From contig JACPYT010000003.1 in assembly GCA_016195805.1 (NCBI GenBank), positions 215,791 through 279,790 on the forward strand: a DNA stretch of 64,000 nucleotides. Reading direction: 5' to 3'. The translations under genes were made by a program, and so were the position numbers. Shown one piece after another: positions 45,688 to 55,723 of the stretch. The notes under the pieces were generated by a model. The model searched no databases. It was not told the DNA's origin and was given only the letters and a program-made list of their open reading frames with translations. Source of the stretch: Hydrogenophilales bacterium (GTDB lineage Bacteria > Pseudomonadota > Gammaproteobacteria > Burkholderiales > Thiobacillaceae). Position 1 is the first letter of the stretch, and each line of letters opens with the position of its first letter.

Positions 45688-46491
45688 TCACCACTTGGGG
45701 TACCTCACACGGATTTCATCCAAGCGTTTGATAAGGAGAGCGGGTGACGCCGCTTCCTCCAGGGCTCGCCTTTCGTGAGGGAGGAATTGCTTAATTGCCC
45801 GGTGGCGCATACGCCAATACAGCAACCCGAAAGATGCCAAGTGAAGAGAAGCTGAATCGACCGCCAAGAAGAACGAGTTGACAGCACCTGCCGGACTGGC
45901 GGCTCCTCCTCCAACCTCTGGCAGGCCGAGTGAGAATGAATGGGCGCTGTGCGAGAAGAGAGTGTATAGCCCACTTTCAATGTGCAGAGGTAGCAGCCTC
46001 GGACCTAAGTATCGCGCGTGGAGATACGGCGATTTCCCGCGGCTCAGATTTTCTCTGTGCTTTTCATCGAGCGACATGAAGACAGGGTTCTTGGCGAGCT
46101 CATCCAGCGACCATTCGCGCCCCATACGATGCCAAAAATCGGACTTTGACATACTGAAGCGGCTATGAATCTTTTCAAGATCTGTAGAGTGATTCAGTAA
46201 GAACAGATGCAAGCGCATGTGCGCTTCGTCTTTGGATAGGCCAACCTCAAGGAAATAGGAAGCGGCCTTTTGTACCTCCATGACGCAACGGGAAAGAACG
46301 CAAATAGCACCCACATCGGTTTCATGTTCTCCGCTTGCCAGTGTCACGATAGAGCGCCCATGCTGAACGGCTTTCGCGAACAAACCATGGCCGTAGAGGA
46401 CGCGTGCAGAAGATCTAGAACTTTCTCGAGCGCGGGAAAGCACCTCCTCGCAAATCTCGACTACCCTTCGTAAGGGATGAACTTGTGACAT
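45688..46491 (-). CDS. Orphan protein of unknown function (DUF5677-like)
   Basis: 267-residue helical protein with no assigned function; the pattern of the SRCVMEVQKAASYFLEVG and LHLFLLNHSTDLEKI helices recalls the DUF5677 group, often found singly in accessory regions. Base composition is visibly less GC-rich than that of its neighbours and codon choice is mixed, indicating recent transfer. A strong GAGGAGG site precedes the ATG at 46491. It stands alone between pilU and the methyltransferase gene; no toxin, restriction or defence partner is seen beside it. Confidence 0.65.
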   Translation of the reverse strand: MSQVHPLRRVVEICEEVLSRARESSRSSARVLYGHGLFAKAVQHGRSIVTLASGEHETDVGAICVLSRCVMEVQKAASYFLEVGLSKDEAHMRLHLFLLNHSTDLEKIHSRFSMSKSDFWHRMGREWSLDELAKNPVFMSLDEKHRENLSRGKSPYLHARYLGPRLLPLHIESGLYTLFSHSAHSFSLGLPEVGGGAASPAGAVNSFFLAVDSASLHLASFGLLYWRMRHRAIKQFLPHERRALEEAASPALLIKRLDEIRVRYPKW

Positions 46492-46567
46492 CAATGTCCT
46501 CCTCGTATTACCTAAGCGAGAACAAACAGAACGAAGAACAAATAGGCTCAGACTCCATTATTCCCAG

Positions 46568-47803
46568 CTACCCAGCCGGCTTCTTCGCCTTCATCGACCC
46601 CGCAATCACCTTGTACTGCAGGAAGCGCGTCTCGATCGGCCCGTTGAACAGCGGGATGCGGCGGCTGGCCTTGAGGCCGAACAGCTTGGGCAGCAGCGGA
46701 TCGCCGGAAATGATCCACGCCTCCCAGCCGGCGAAGTTCTGCTTCAGCCAGTCGCCCAGTAGCGGATACCACTCGGCCAGCTCTTCGGCCTCGCCGATGC
46801 GCTCGCCGTAGGGCGGGTTGGTGACGATGGTGCCGACCGGCGTCGGCGGCTTCAGATCGAGCACATCCGACACTTTCAGCTCGATTGCATCCGCATAGCC
46901 CGCGGCCTCAAGATTGTTGCGCGCCTTGTCGAGCACCCAGCGGTCCTGGTCGGCGCCGAAGATCGGCAGGTGCGTCAACGGCTTTTCCTTGGCCTTCGCC
47001 TCGGCCTTGATGCGCAGCCACAGCGCGGCGTCGAAGTCGCGGTAATGCTCGAAGGCGAAATGGCGGCTGCGTCCCGGCGCCCGGTTCAGCGCCATGTCGG
47101 CCGCCTCGAGCAGGATGGTGCCGGCACCGCACATGGGGTCGAGCAGCGGCGTGCCGGGCTCCCAGCCGGACAGCATGAGCAGCCCGGCGGCGAGGTTCTC
47201 CTTGATCGACGCCGCGCTCGCCTCGCGCTTGAAGCCGCGCTTGAACAGGGGCTCGCCGCTGGTGTCGAGGTAGAAGGTCACCGCGTCCGGGGTGAAGAAG
47301 GCGTACACAGGGACGTCGGGCGCTTCGGTGTCGACGCTCGGACGCTCGCGGGTTTCCTCGCGGAAGCGGTCGCAGATCGCGTCCTTGATCTTGAGCGTGA
47401 TGAAGTTGAGGCTCTTCAGCGGCGCGTTCTGCGCCCCCACTTTCACCGCGATGGTCTTGCTGACGTCGAACCACTCCGGCCACGGCAGGTCGAGCGCGGC
47501 GCGGTAGATGTGCTCTTCCTTGCGATAGCGGGTGTAGCCGACCTTGCGCAGGATGCGGGTGGCAATGCGCGAGGTGAGGTTGGCGCGCATCTCGGCGGCG
47601 GCATCGGCCATGAACAGCACGCCGGCCGGCAGCTGGCGCACGACCTGTGCACCGGCTGTGTTCAGTTCGGCAACCAGCAATTCCTCCAGCCCGCGCGGGC
47701 AGGTGGCAAAGTGGCTGGCAGGTGGCAGCGCCTCACGCTCGGGGCGGGCAGGATGCGGCGTTTTGGTACGACGGGATTCGGGCTTCAAACAGGGCTTTCT
47801 CAA
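46568..47803 (-). CDS. THUMP-domain 23S rRNA guanine-N2 methyltransferase (RlmL/YpsC type)
   Basis: 411-residue enzyme: N-terminal ferredoxin-like and THUMP region (about 30-185), then a Rossmann methyltransferase with DPMCGAGTILLEAADMA and the catalytic TNPPYGERIG. It matches the N-terminal half of E. coli RlmL, which methylates G2445; the second RlmL half (RlmK part) is absent. The TTG start at 47803 overlaps the hemJ stop as TTGA, which supports coupling and this unusual start; no ATG lies near the N-terminus. Confidence 0.85.
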   Translation of the reverse strand: MRKPCLKPESRRTKTPHPARPEREALPPASHFATCPRGLEELLVAELNTAGAQVVRQLPAGVLFMADAAAEMRANLTSRIATRILRKVGYTRYRKEEHIYRAALDLPWPEWFDVSKTIAVKVGAQNAPLKSLNFITLKIKDAICDRFREETRERPSVDTEAPDVPVYAFFTPDAVTFYLDTSGEPLFKRGFKREASAASIKENLAAGLLMLSGWEPGTPLLDPMCGAGTILLEAADMALNRAPGRSRHFAFEHYRDFDAALWLRIKAEAKAKEKPLTHLPIFGADQDRWVLDKARNNLEAAGYADAIELKVSDVLDLKPPTPVGTIVTNPPYGERIGEAEELAEWYPLLGDWLKQNFAGWEAWIISGDPLLPKLFGLKASRRIPLFNGPIETRFLQYKVIAGSMKAKKPAG

Positions 47804-48213
47804 AAAGGCTTCAACACGACCAGCAATACCACGACCAGCAGCACGATCACCGGGATTTCATTGAACCAGCGGAACCAGACGTGCGATTTCGTGTTCTGAC
47901 GGGCTTCGAAGTCGCGCAGCAGCTTCTTGCAGACATGGTGATAGCCGACCAGCCCGGCGACCAGCGCGAGCTTGAGCCACAGCCAGCCCATGGTCGGCAA
48001 CCAGTAGGCCAGCCACAGCCAGACGCCGGTAATCAGGGTAAGAACCATGATGGGCGTGACAAACCGATACAATTTGCGCGCCATCAGCAGCAGGCGGTCG
48101 TAGGCGGCTTCGTTGGTCTCCATCGCCAGGTTGACGAAGATGCGCGGCAGGTAGAACAGGCCGGCGAACCAGCTGACCACCATCACGATATGAAACGATT
48201 TCAGCCACAGCAT
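47800..48213 (-). CDS. hemJ: Protoporphyrinogen IX oxidase HemJ
   Basis: 137-residue membrane enzyme of haem synthesis with four helices. The family start MLWLKSFHIVMVVSWFAGL carries the conserved His, and YLPRIFVNLA, the central WLWLKLALVAGLVGYHH and RWFNEIPVI are typical. The ATG at 48213 shares the CATG palindrome 48211-48214 with the tlpA start on the other strand, so the two genes have no spacer at all. Confidence 0.9.
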   Translation of the reverse strand: MLWLKSFHIVMVVSWFAGLFYLPRIFVNLAMETNEAAYDRLLLMARKLYRFVTPIMVLTLITGVWLWLAYWLPTMGWLWLKLALVAGLVGYHHVCKKLLRDFEARQNTKSHVWFRWFNEIPVIVLLVVVLLVVLKPF

Positions 48214-48802
48214 GGATAGACGCGCCTTCGTAAAAAAATGGACACCGAGTCCGCTGACCCTGATTTTACTGGGTTTGATCGCCTGGCTGTGGTTTCGCCC
48301 GCCGGCCGACGTCAGCAACGAGAATCGCGCCGTCGCGCCCTGGCAGGTCACGCTGACCGATGGCCGCACGGTCAAGAGTGGATCGCTCTGCCCGCAAGGG
48401 GCAGGCCGTGGTTGTAAAGACGCTGAAGCGTCAACAACCACGCTCAGGGGCAAGGTCGTGCTGGTGAACTTCTGGGCGACCTGGTGCCCGTATTGCCGCA
48501 AGGAGATGCCGGCGATCGAAGCGTTCACGCGGGATTATCGAAACCGCGGCTTCGAGGTCATCGCGATCAGTGTCGACGATCCGCCGGAAAAAATTGCCGC
48601 CTGGATGAAGGACAAGGGCTATGGCTTCCAGGCCGCGCCGACCAACGCCTCGGTGGCCGCGGTGTTCGGCAACATCACGAGCGTGCCGACCTCGTTCATC
48701 CTCGATGCGGACGGCCACATCCGCCACAAGATCGCTGGTCAGGTGTATTACGCCCGGCTGGAGAAACTGGTCACGCCTCTTCTGAAAGCGCCCGCACCAT
48801 GA
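48212..48802 (+). CDS. TlpA/ResA-type thiol-disulfide oxidoreductase with 19-residue insertion
   Basis: 196-residue membrane-anchored periplasmic thioredoxin-like protein. One N-terminal helix (about 14-28), then a TlpA fold with active site WCPYC and VPTSFILDADG. Between TVKSGS and LRGKVVLVNFW, where relatives are continuous, it has a Cys-containing stretch of 19 residues encoded by a hairpin-rich DNA insertion (48384-48445). Two added cysteines could disturb redox behaviour. Its stop overlaps slyX as ATGA. Likely roles are cytochrome c or disulfide reduction. Confidence 0.9.
   Translation: MDRRAFVKKWTPSPLTLILLGLIAWLWFRPPADVSNENRAVAPWQVTLTDGRTVKSGSLCPQGAGRGCKDAEASTTTLRGKVVLVNFWATWCPYCRKEMPAIEAFTRDYRNRGFEVIAISVDDPPEKIAAWMKDKGYGFQAAPTNASVAAVFGNITSVPTSFILDADGHIRHKIAGQVYYARLEKLVTPLLKAPAP
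48384..48445. repeat. 57-bp hairpin-rich insertion with 5-bp target duplication in tlpA
   Basis: CGCTC occurs at 48384-48388 and 48441-48445, 57 bp apart. Between them are two hairpins: CTGCCC/GGGCAG, and CGTGGTTGT/ACAACCACG enclosing GACGC-TGAA-GCGTC. Removing one 57-bp unit leaves the codons for SGSLRGKVVLV in frame, the usual TlpA reading. Confidence 0.85.
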
Positions 48803-49002
48803 TTGAAACTCGCCTGACCGAACTCGAAACCAAGCTCGCCTTCGCCGAAGACCTGCTCGAAACGCTCAACCAAACCGTGGTCCGCCAGCAGGCCCAGATC
48901 GACCTGTTGCAGGAGCAGCTCCGTCTGCTGCACCGCCAGTTGCAGGACGTGCGACCAGACGAGACACGCACGCCGCGCGACGAGATTCCGCCGCACTACT
49001 GA
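48799..49002 (+). CDS. slyX: SlyX family protein
   Basis: 67-residue coiled-coil protein (TRLTELETKLAFAEDLLETLNQTVVRQQAQIDLLQEQLRLL over most of its length is heptad-like) ending in the family tail IPPHY. Function unknown; first noted near slyD in E. coli. Start overlaps the tlpA stop as ATGA. Confidence 0.88.
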   Translation: MIETRLTELETKLAFAEDLLETLNQTVVRQQAQIDLLQEQLRLLHRQLQDVRPDETRTPRDEIPPHY

Positions 49003-49078
49003 CAAGCGCCAGACGATGAGACAGGCGCGGCGCCTGCACGGAATCGTCAATGCGCCGCGCCGGGAAAATCAGCTTTTA

Positions 49079-49393
49079 TCAAGGCACACGGTCGCCCTCG
49101 CCCATCTGGTAGATATCCCATCCGTGGCTCGCCGCCGAGCCCAGGGACGTCCCCATATAGGCCTGTTGTTCGAAGCGCTCGATTTTTGCGCCGCTACCCG
49201 TATTGTAGATATCGAATCCCTGGCCGGGAGACGCCGAGGATGCGACCTGCTGAGTTGAACTGCTGGGTAAAGGTTTGCTGGCGTTGCTGTAGAAGTTATC
49301 CCAGGTCGCAGCCCGAGTAACGGGAACCGCGAGGACCAGCAAAGCAGCCCCTGCCATGCCGGCCAACGCCACACTCATTTGGACAGTTTTCAT
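49079..49393 (-). CDS. Small exported protein with repeated DIY motif
   Basis: 104-residue protein with a clear signal peptide (residues 1-29, cleavage after VTRA). The mature part holds two related motifs, GFDIYNTGSG and GWDIYQMGEG, separated by a Gln/Ala-rich stretch. I cannot name it. AAGGAG lies 8 bp before the ATG at 49393, deciding against an upstream GTG. It is divergent from the secreted protease gene with a 190-bp spacer in which I see no clear regulatory site. Confidence 0.65.
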   Translation of the reverse strand: MKTVQMSVALAGMAGAALLVLAVPVTRAATWDNFYSNASKPLPSSSTQQVASSASPGQGFDIYNTGSGAKIERFEQQAYMGTSLGSAASHGWDIYQMGEGDRVP

Positions 49394-49583
49394 GATGCGC
49401 ACTCCTTCCGAAACAGACCAGCAGCGTCATTCGCGCCTGGTTGGCCGGAACTCCCGACCGTGAAGCTGGTCGTTTATTGGATTATCCTGTCTCTCCCTGA
49501 GCCTCTTTTTATAGCCGACCCAGCGCACGTCGATCATTGAATTTTTGAATCCCTTGTGGCGGGCGAATCGGTCAGAGATCTTC

Positions 49584-50501
49584 ATGCTACGGTGCGGCCA
49601 TTTCCTGATCTGGGTCATGCTGCTTCTGGCGGCAAACGTGGGCCCGACCCTGGCGGCAGATCTGCCGGCATGGCAGAACTGGGTCCTGAAAATCGACGTG
49701 TTGCGCAACGACGGCACCCGCGAGAGCGGGTCGGCGGTAAGGATCGCCGCGGACCGGCTCCTCACCAATTGCCATGTGGTGCGCAACGCCAGCCAGATCG
49801 CGGCATCCCAAGGGCGATCGTCCTGGCCTGCCCGCCTCGTCAGCGGCGACGCCTACCGCGACCTTTGCCTGCTCGATCTGCCCGGCAGCCCAGGCGCGCC
49901 GCCGCCGGTCGCCACGCCGGATGAGGTACGCGTGGGCCAGGTGGTCTACGCGGTCGGCTATTCGGGCGGCATATTCAGCGCCAGCAAGGGCCATATCAAG
50001 GGGCTCTTCACGTGCCCCTGCGCGAACGGCAAGGTCATCCAGACCTCAGCCTCTTTCAGCCCGGGTGCAAGCGGCGGCGGCCTGTTCACGGCCACAGGCG
50101 AACTGGCCGGCATCCTCACCTTCAAATCGCGCAGCGGGAGCACGTTCAATTTCGCCCTCCCCGTCGGCTGGATGAAGCAGTTGAGCCAACTCGCCCCGTC
50201 CGATCTCGTGGCAGGTACACCTTTCTGGCAAAACCCTTCGCGCAGCAGCGGCTACTTCCTCGCCGCCTGCGACCTCAACGCGAAGAAGAAGTGGCGCGAA
50301 CTGTCTGCACTCGCCACCGACTGGACGCTGCAGGAGCCGGCCGACCCGCAGGCGTGGATGGCATCCGGGCAGGCGAATCTGGGGCTGGGGCGGCTGCGGG
50401 AAGCCGCAGCGAATTTCCGCCAGGTACTCGAACTCGATCCCACCCATGCCGAAGCCAGGTGGGAACTGCAGAAGCTCGAGCTGCCTCCGACAGCCCCCTG
50501 A
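49584..50501 (+). CDS. Exported trypsin-like serine protease with TPR tail
   Basis: 305-residue protein: signal peptide (FLIWVMLLLAANVGPTLAA), an S1C-like protease domain with His in TNCHVV, Asp in YRDLCLLDL and Ser in SPGASGGGLF, and a C-terminal tetratricopeptide-like pair (QAWMASGQANLGLGRLREAAANF). PDZ domains of DegP are absent. Two extra cysteines (TCPCANG) may form a disulfide. The ATG at 49584 gives the best signal peptide. Substrate unknown. Confidence 0.82.
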   Translation: MLRCGHFLIWVMLLLAANVGPTLAADLPAWQNWVLKIDVLRNDGTRESGSAVRIAADRLLTNCHVVRNASQIAASQGRSSWPARLVSGDAYRDLCLLDLPGSPGAPPPVATPDEVRVGQVVYAVGYSGGIFSASKGHIKGLFTCPCANGKVIQTSASFSPGASGGGLFTATGELAGILTFKSRSGSTFNFALPVGWMKQLSQLAPSDLVAGTPFWQNPSRSSGYFLAACDLNAKKKWRELSALATDWTLQEPADPQAWMASGQANLGLGRLREAAANFRQVLELDPTHAEARWELQKLELPPTAP

Positions 50502-50532
50502 ACGTCGAAACGGGCCGCGCCGCCCCCGTCTT

Positions 50533-52197
<1,665 letters not shown>

Positions 52198-52218
52198 GAA
52201 AGAAGAAATCCGGGAAAT

Positions 52219-52458
52219 TTATTGGGGGGTGGTGCCGGGGCAGGCGTCGAACTCGCATTCGTTCGCCGGGTTGCGGCCGACGGACCGGCCGTCGGGGCAG
52301 AGTCTGGTTTCGGTCGGACAGACCAGCGGGATGTCGGGCATCGACGGTGGAGGCGGTCCCGGCGGAGCCGGCTTCTTATGCGCCTGGGGCTGGCCGGGAA
52401 TTGCTCCGCATGCCGCCAGCATCAGCAGCAAGGCGGCAGCGGCGAGCGCCCTGATCAT
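52219..52458 (-). CDS. Small Cys-rich lipoprotein
   Basis: 79-residue lipoprotein: signal with lipobox LAAC at residue 17, a Pro-rich linker, and a compact Cys-rich motif CPTETRLCPDGRSVGRNP...CEFDACP found in many small proteobacterial envelope proteins. Function unknown. Its ATG overlaps the stop of the upstream thioredoxin-like gene as ATGA, so the two are co-translated; ettA follows 21 bp later. Confidence 0.75.
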   Translation of the reverse strand: MIRALAAAALLLMLAACGAIPGQPQAHKKPAPPGPPPPSMPDIPLVCPTETRLCPDGRSVGRNPANECEFDACPGTTPQ

Positions 52459-52949
52459 GACAATTCCTTGTCGAGCATGGCCTTCAGCTTGGGAAAATCG
52501 AGATCGCCCAGTTTCTCTTCGATGATGCGGCCGTCCTTGCCGATGATGAAGCTGGTGGGCGTGAGCTGCACGTTGCCGAAGGCGCGCGCGTGCTCGCCGT
52601 TGACGTCGAGTGCGACAGGAAACGGCAGCTGCCGCGTCTTCGCAAAATTGGCGACGTAGTTGGGCGGATCGTAGCTCATCGCCACCGCGACGATTTCGAA
52701 GCCGCGGTCCTTGTACTGCTTGTAGGTTTCGACGAGGTTGGGCATTTCCTTGACGCAGCCGGGACAGGAGGTCGCCCAGAAGTTGACCAGCACGATCTTG
52801 CCGCGCAGATCGTTGAGGGTGATGGATTTTCCTTCCAGGGTAGTGAAGGCCGAGGCGGGCGCGGCGGGCTTTTCCGTCAGGGCATACACCAGCGCGCCCG
52901 CAATGGCGAGCGCGGCCACGGCTATGAGGAGGGGTTTGGCGAGTTTCAT
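52455..52949 (-). CDS. Membrane-anchored TlpA/ResA-like thioredoxin
   Basis: 164-residue protein with an N-terminal helix (LLIAVAALAIAGALVYAL) and a TlpA-like fold: LRGKIVLVNFWATSCPGC with active-site CPGC and LTPTSFIIGKDG. Periplasmic reductase, perhaps for haem-protein cysteines or the Cys-rich lipoprotein encoded directly after it. Compared with the tlpA at 48212 it shows the uninterrupted LRGK reading and so serves as a local control for the insertion there. Confidence 0.9.
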   Translation of the reverse strand: MKLAKPLLIAVAALAIAGALVYALTEKPAAPASAFTTLEGKSITLNDLRGKIVLVNFWATSCPGCVKEMPNLVETYKQYKDRGFEIVAVAMSYDPPNYVANFAKTRQLPFPVALDVNGEHARAFGNVQLTPTSFIIGKDGRIIEEKLGDLDFPKLKAMLDKELS

Positions 52950-52964
52950 ACGGATTCCATGGAG

Positions 52965-53504
52965 TTAAACGTTTGGGTACGACCGCGCCAACGCGACATA
53001 GTGCTGCGCGGAATAATTGAAATAGGCGATTTCCTCATCGGTCAGCCGGCGCACCAGCTTGGCAGGGCGGCCGAGATAGAGGTGCCCGGATTCGAGCACC
53101 TTGCCTTCGGGCACCAGCGAGCCGGCGCCCAGCAGCACGTGTTTCTGCACCACCGCGCGGTCCAGGATGATCGAACCCATGCCTATCAGGCATTCGTCCC
53201 CGATCGTACAGGCATGCAGGATCACCGTATGGCCGACGGTCACGCGCGCGCCGACGACCAGCGGCCCGCCCGCGGGGTTGGCCGGCGTCTTGTGCGACAC
53301 GTGCAGCACGCTGTTGTCCTGGATGTTGCTCGCCTCGCCGATGACGATCGAGTTGACGTCGCCGCGGAGCACCGCGCCCGGCCATACCGAAGCGTCCCGC
53401 CCTAGGCTGACTTCGCCGATCACCGTGGCGCGCGGGTGCACCCAGGCGCCGGCGGCGAGTTGAGGATGGATGCCCCGGTAGGGGGCAATGGGATCTAAGG
53501 CCAT
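52965..53504 (-). CDS. Gamma-carbonic anhydrase family protein
   Basis: 179-residue left-handed beta-helix protein with hexapeptide repeats (VSLGRDASVWPGAVLRGDVNSIVIGEASNIQDNSVLHV). The three His zinc ligands are seen in VLHVSH, GHTVILH and the neighbouring repeats. Bacterial YrdA/CaiE-like members often have weak or no measured carbonic anhydrase activity. The ATG at 53504 gives the normal start; it leads a minus-strand run with the thioredoxin-like gene. Confidence 0.88.
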   Translation of the reverse strand: MALDPIAPYRGIHPQLAAGAWVHPRATVIGEVSLGRDASVWPGAVLRGDVNSIVIGEASNIQDNSVLHVSHKTPANPAGGPLVVGARVTVGHTVILHACTIGDECLIGMGSIILDRAVVQKHVLLGAGSLVPEGKVLESGHLYLGRPAKLVRRLTDEEIAYFNYSAQHYVALARSYPNV

Positions 53505-53545
53505 GGTTGTCCAGGGGTTGAAACGCGACGGAACCGGGCTCAAAT

Positions 53546-53551
53546 TATAAT
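53546..53551 (+). promoter_or_regulatory. -10 box of the prlC promoter
   Basis: TATAAT 60 bp before prlC in the spacer shared with the gamma-carbonic anhydrase gene. A TTGAAA lies upstream but 22 bp away, too far for a standard promoter. Confidence 0.4.
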
Positions 53552-53610
53552 CGCTGTGCGTTGTCGCTTTTCCTCCGCTTCCCCTGCGTCCACTTTGTGA
53601 AAGATTTGCC

Positions 53611-55668
53611 ATGACTACCCCGATGGGCAACAACCCCCTGCTCGATTTTTCCGGCCTGCCCCGTTTTGCCGAATTCAAGCCTGAATTCGTCACCCCCGCC
53701 ATCGACCAACTGCTGGCCGACGCGCGCGCGGCGGTCCAGCGCGCGGAAGCCGCCGACACCCCGGCCGAGTGGGACGCCTTCGTCACCCCGCTCGACGACG
53801 CGAACGAAAGACTCGGCCGCGCCTGGGGCCAGGTGTCGCACCTGCATTCGGTGATGGATTCGCCCGAGTTGCGCGAGGTCTACAACGCCAACCTGCAGAA
53901 GATCACCGTGTATTACGCCGAGCTGGGGCAGAACGAGGCGCTCTTCGCCAAATTCAAGGCGCTCAAGGCGCGTTCCGATTTCGCCGCGCTGTCCGCCCCG
54001 CGCAGGAAGATCGTCGACAACGAACTGCGCGACTTCCGTCTCGGCGGTGCCGAGCTGCCGACCGACAGGAAGGCCCGCTTCATGCAGGTACAGGAGGAGC
54101 TGGCGCAACTGTCGGCCAAGTTCGAGGAAAACCTGCTCGACGCCACCAACGACTTCGCGCTCTATCTCGACGACGCGGCCCAGCTCGCCGGGGTGCCGGA
54201 CGACGTGCTGGCGATGATGAAAGCGGCGGCCGAGACCGATGGCAAATCGGGTTTCAAGATCACCCTGCACATGCCGTCCTACCTGCCGGTGATGCAGTAC
54301 GCCGACAACCGTGGCCTGCGCGAGCAGGTGTACCGCGCCTACGTCACCCGCGCCTCCGAATTCGGTAAGCCCGAGCTCGACAACACGCCACTGATCGGCA
54401 GCATCCTCCGGCTGCGTCGTGAAGCGGCCGAGCTGCTGGGATTCGGGAGCTATGCCGAGGTATCGCTGGCGGCCAAGATGGCCGACACGCCGGCCGAGGT
54501 GCTGAAGTTCCTCGACGAGCTGGGCGTCCGCGCCCGCCCCTACGCCGAAAAGGACTACGCCGAGCTCAAGGCCTTCGCCCGCGACGCGCTGGACCTCGCG
54601 GATCTGCAGGCCTGGGACACCACCTATGCCTCGGAGAAGCTGAGCGTCGCCCGCTACAGCTTCTCCGACCAGGAGGTAAAGCAGTACTTCCCCGAGCCGC
54701 GCGTGCTGGCCGGCCTGTTCCGGCTGATCGAGACGCTCTACGGCCTGCACGTGCGCGAGGACAAGGCGCCGGTATGGCACCCGGACGTGAAGTTCTACAC
54801 GCTCACCGACCACGGCGGCCAGCGCGTCGGCCAGTTCTACCTCGACCTTTATGCGCGCGCCTCCAAGCGCGGCGGCGCCTGGATGGACGACGTCATCACC
54901 CGTCGCAAGACCGCTGACGGCATCCAGACGCCGGTGGCCTACCTCAACTGCAATTTCTCCGGGCCGGTAGGCGACAAACCTGCCCTCTTCACCCACGACG
55001 AGGTCATCACGCTGTTCCACGAAACCGGCCACGGCCTGCACCACCTGCTGACGCAGATCGAGGAACTCGGCGTGTCCGGCATCAACGGCGTCGAGTGGGA
55101 TGCGGTCGAACTGCCGAGCCAGTTCATGGAGAACTTCTGCTGGGAATGGGACGTACTGAAGCACATGACCGCACACGTCGACACCGGCGAGCCGCTGCCG
55201 CGCGCGCTGTTCGACAAGATGCTGGCGGCGAAGAATTTCCAGTCCGGCCTGCAGACGCTGCGCCAGATCGAGTTCGCCAGCTTCGACATGCACCTGCACG
55301 ACGACTTCGACCCCAGCGGCAGCCGCACCGCGCTGGATTTGATCAATGACATCCGCCGCCAGGTCGCGGTCATCATCCCGCCTGCCTACAACCGCTTCCC
55401 CAACAACTTCTCGCACATCTTCGCCGGCGGCTACGCGGCCGGCTACTACAGCTACAAGTGGGCGGAAGTGCTGTCGGCCGACGCCTACGCGCTGTTCGAA
55501 GACGAGGCCGAGGGTTACGGTGGCGTGCTCAACCCCGAAGTCGGCCACCGTTTCTGGAGCGAAATCCTCGCCCAGGGCGGCGCCCGCCCGGCGCTCGAAT
55601 CGTTCAAGGCCTTCCGCGGCCGCGAGCCGACCATCGACGCCCTGCTGCGGCACAACGGCATGGCTTAA
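53611..55668 (+). CDS. prlC: Oligopeptidase A
   Basis: 685-residue M3A zinc metallopeptidase that degrades signal peptides and short peptides in the cytosol. The HETGH zinc motif in TLFHETGHGLHHLL and the downstream Glu region (GVEWDAVELPSQFMENF) are complete; the helical N-terminal domain begins PLLDFSGLPRF. Full length for the family. Confidence 0.95.
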   Translation: MTTPMGNNPLLDFSGLPRFAEFKPEFVTPAIDQLLADARAAVQRAEAADTPAEWDAFVTPLDDANERLGRAWGQVSHLHSVMDSPELREVYNANLQKITVYYAELGQNEALFAKFKALKARSDFAALSAPRRKIVDNELRDFRLGGAELPTDRKARFMQVQEELAQLSAKFEENLLDATNDFALYLDDAAQLAGVPDDVLAMMKAAAETDGKSGFKITLHMPSYLPVMQYADNRGLREQVYRAYVTRASEFGKPELDNTPLIGSILRLRREAAELLGFGSYAEVSLAAKMADTPAEVLKFLDELGVRARPYAEKDYAELKAFARDALDLADLQAWDTTYASEKLSVARYSFSDQEVKQYFPEPRVLAGLFRLIETLYGLHVREDKAPVWHPDVKFYTLTDHGGQRVGQFYLDLYARASKRGGAWMDDVITRRKTADGIQTPVAYLNCNFSGPVGDKPALFTHDEVITLFHETGHGLHHLLTQIEELGVSGINGVEWDAVELPSQFMENFCWEWDVLKHMTAHVDTGEPLPRALFDKMLAAKNFQSGLQTLRQIEFASFDMHLHDDFDPSGSRTALDLINDIRRQVAVIIPPAYNRFPNNFSHIFAGGYAAGYYSYKWAEVLSADAYALFEDEAEGYGGVLNPEVGHRFWSEILAQGGARPALESFKAFRGREPTIDALLRHNGMA

Positions 55669-55723
55669 AGTTCGCGGGGGGCCCCTCCGTTAAAAAGGTG
55701 ATTACGACTTTCGGGAGCGCGGC

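Noticed and set aside
52965..53504. Carboxysome or CO2-concentrating gene cluster around the gamma-carbonic anhydrase
   Set aside because: Neighbours are thioredoxin-like, lipoprotein, ettA and prlC genes; nothing for carbon fixation is present.
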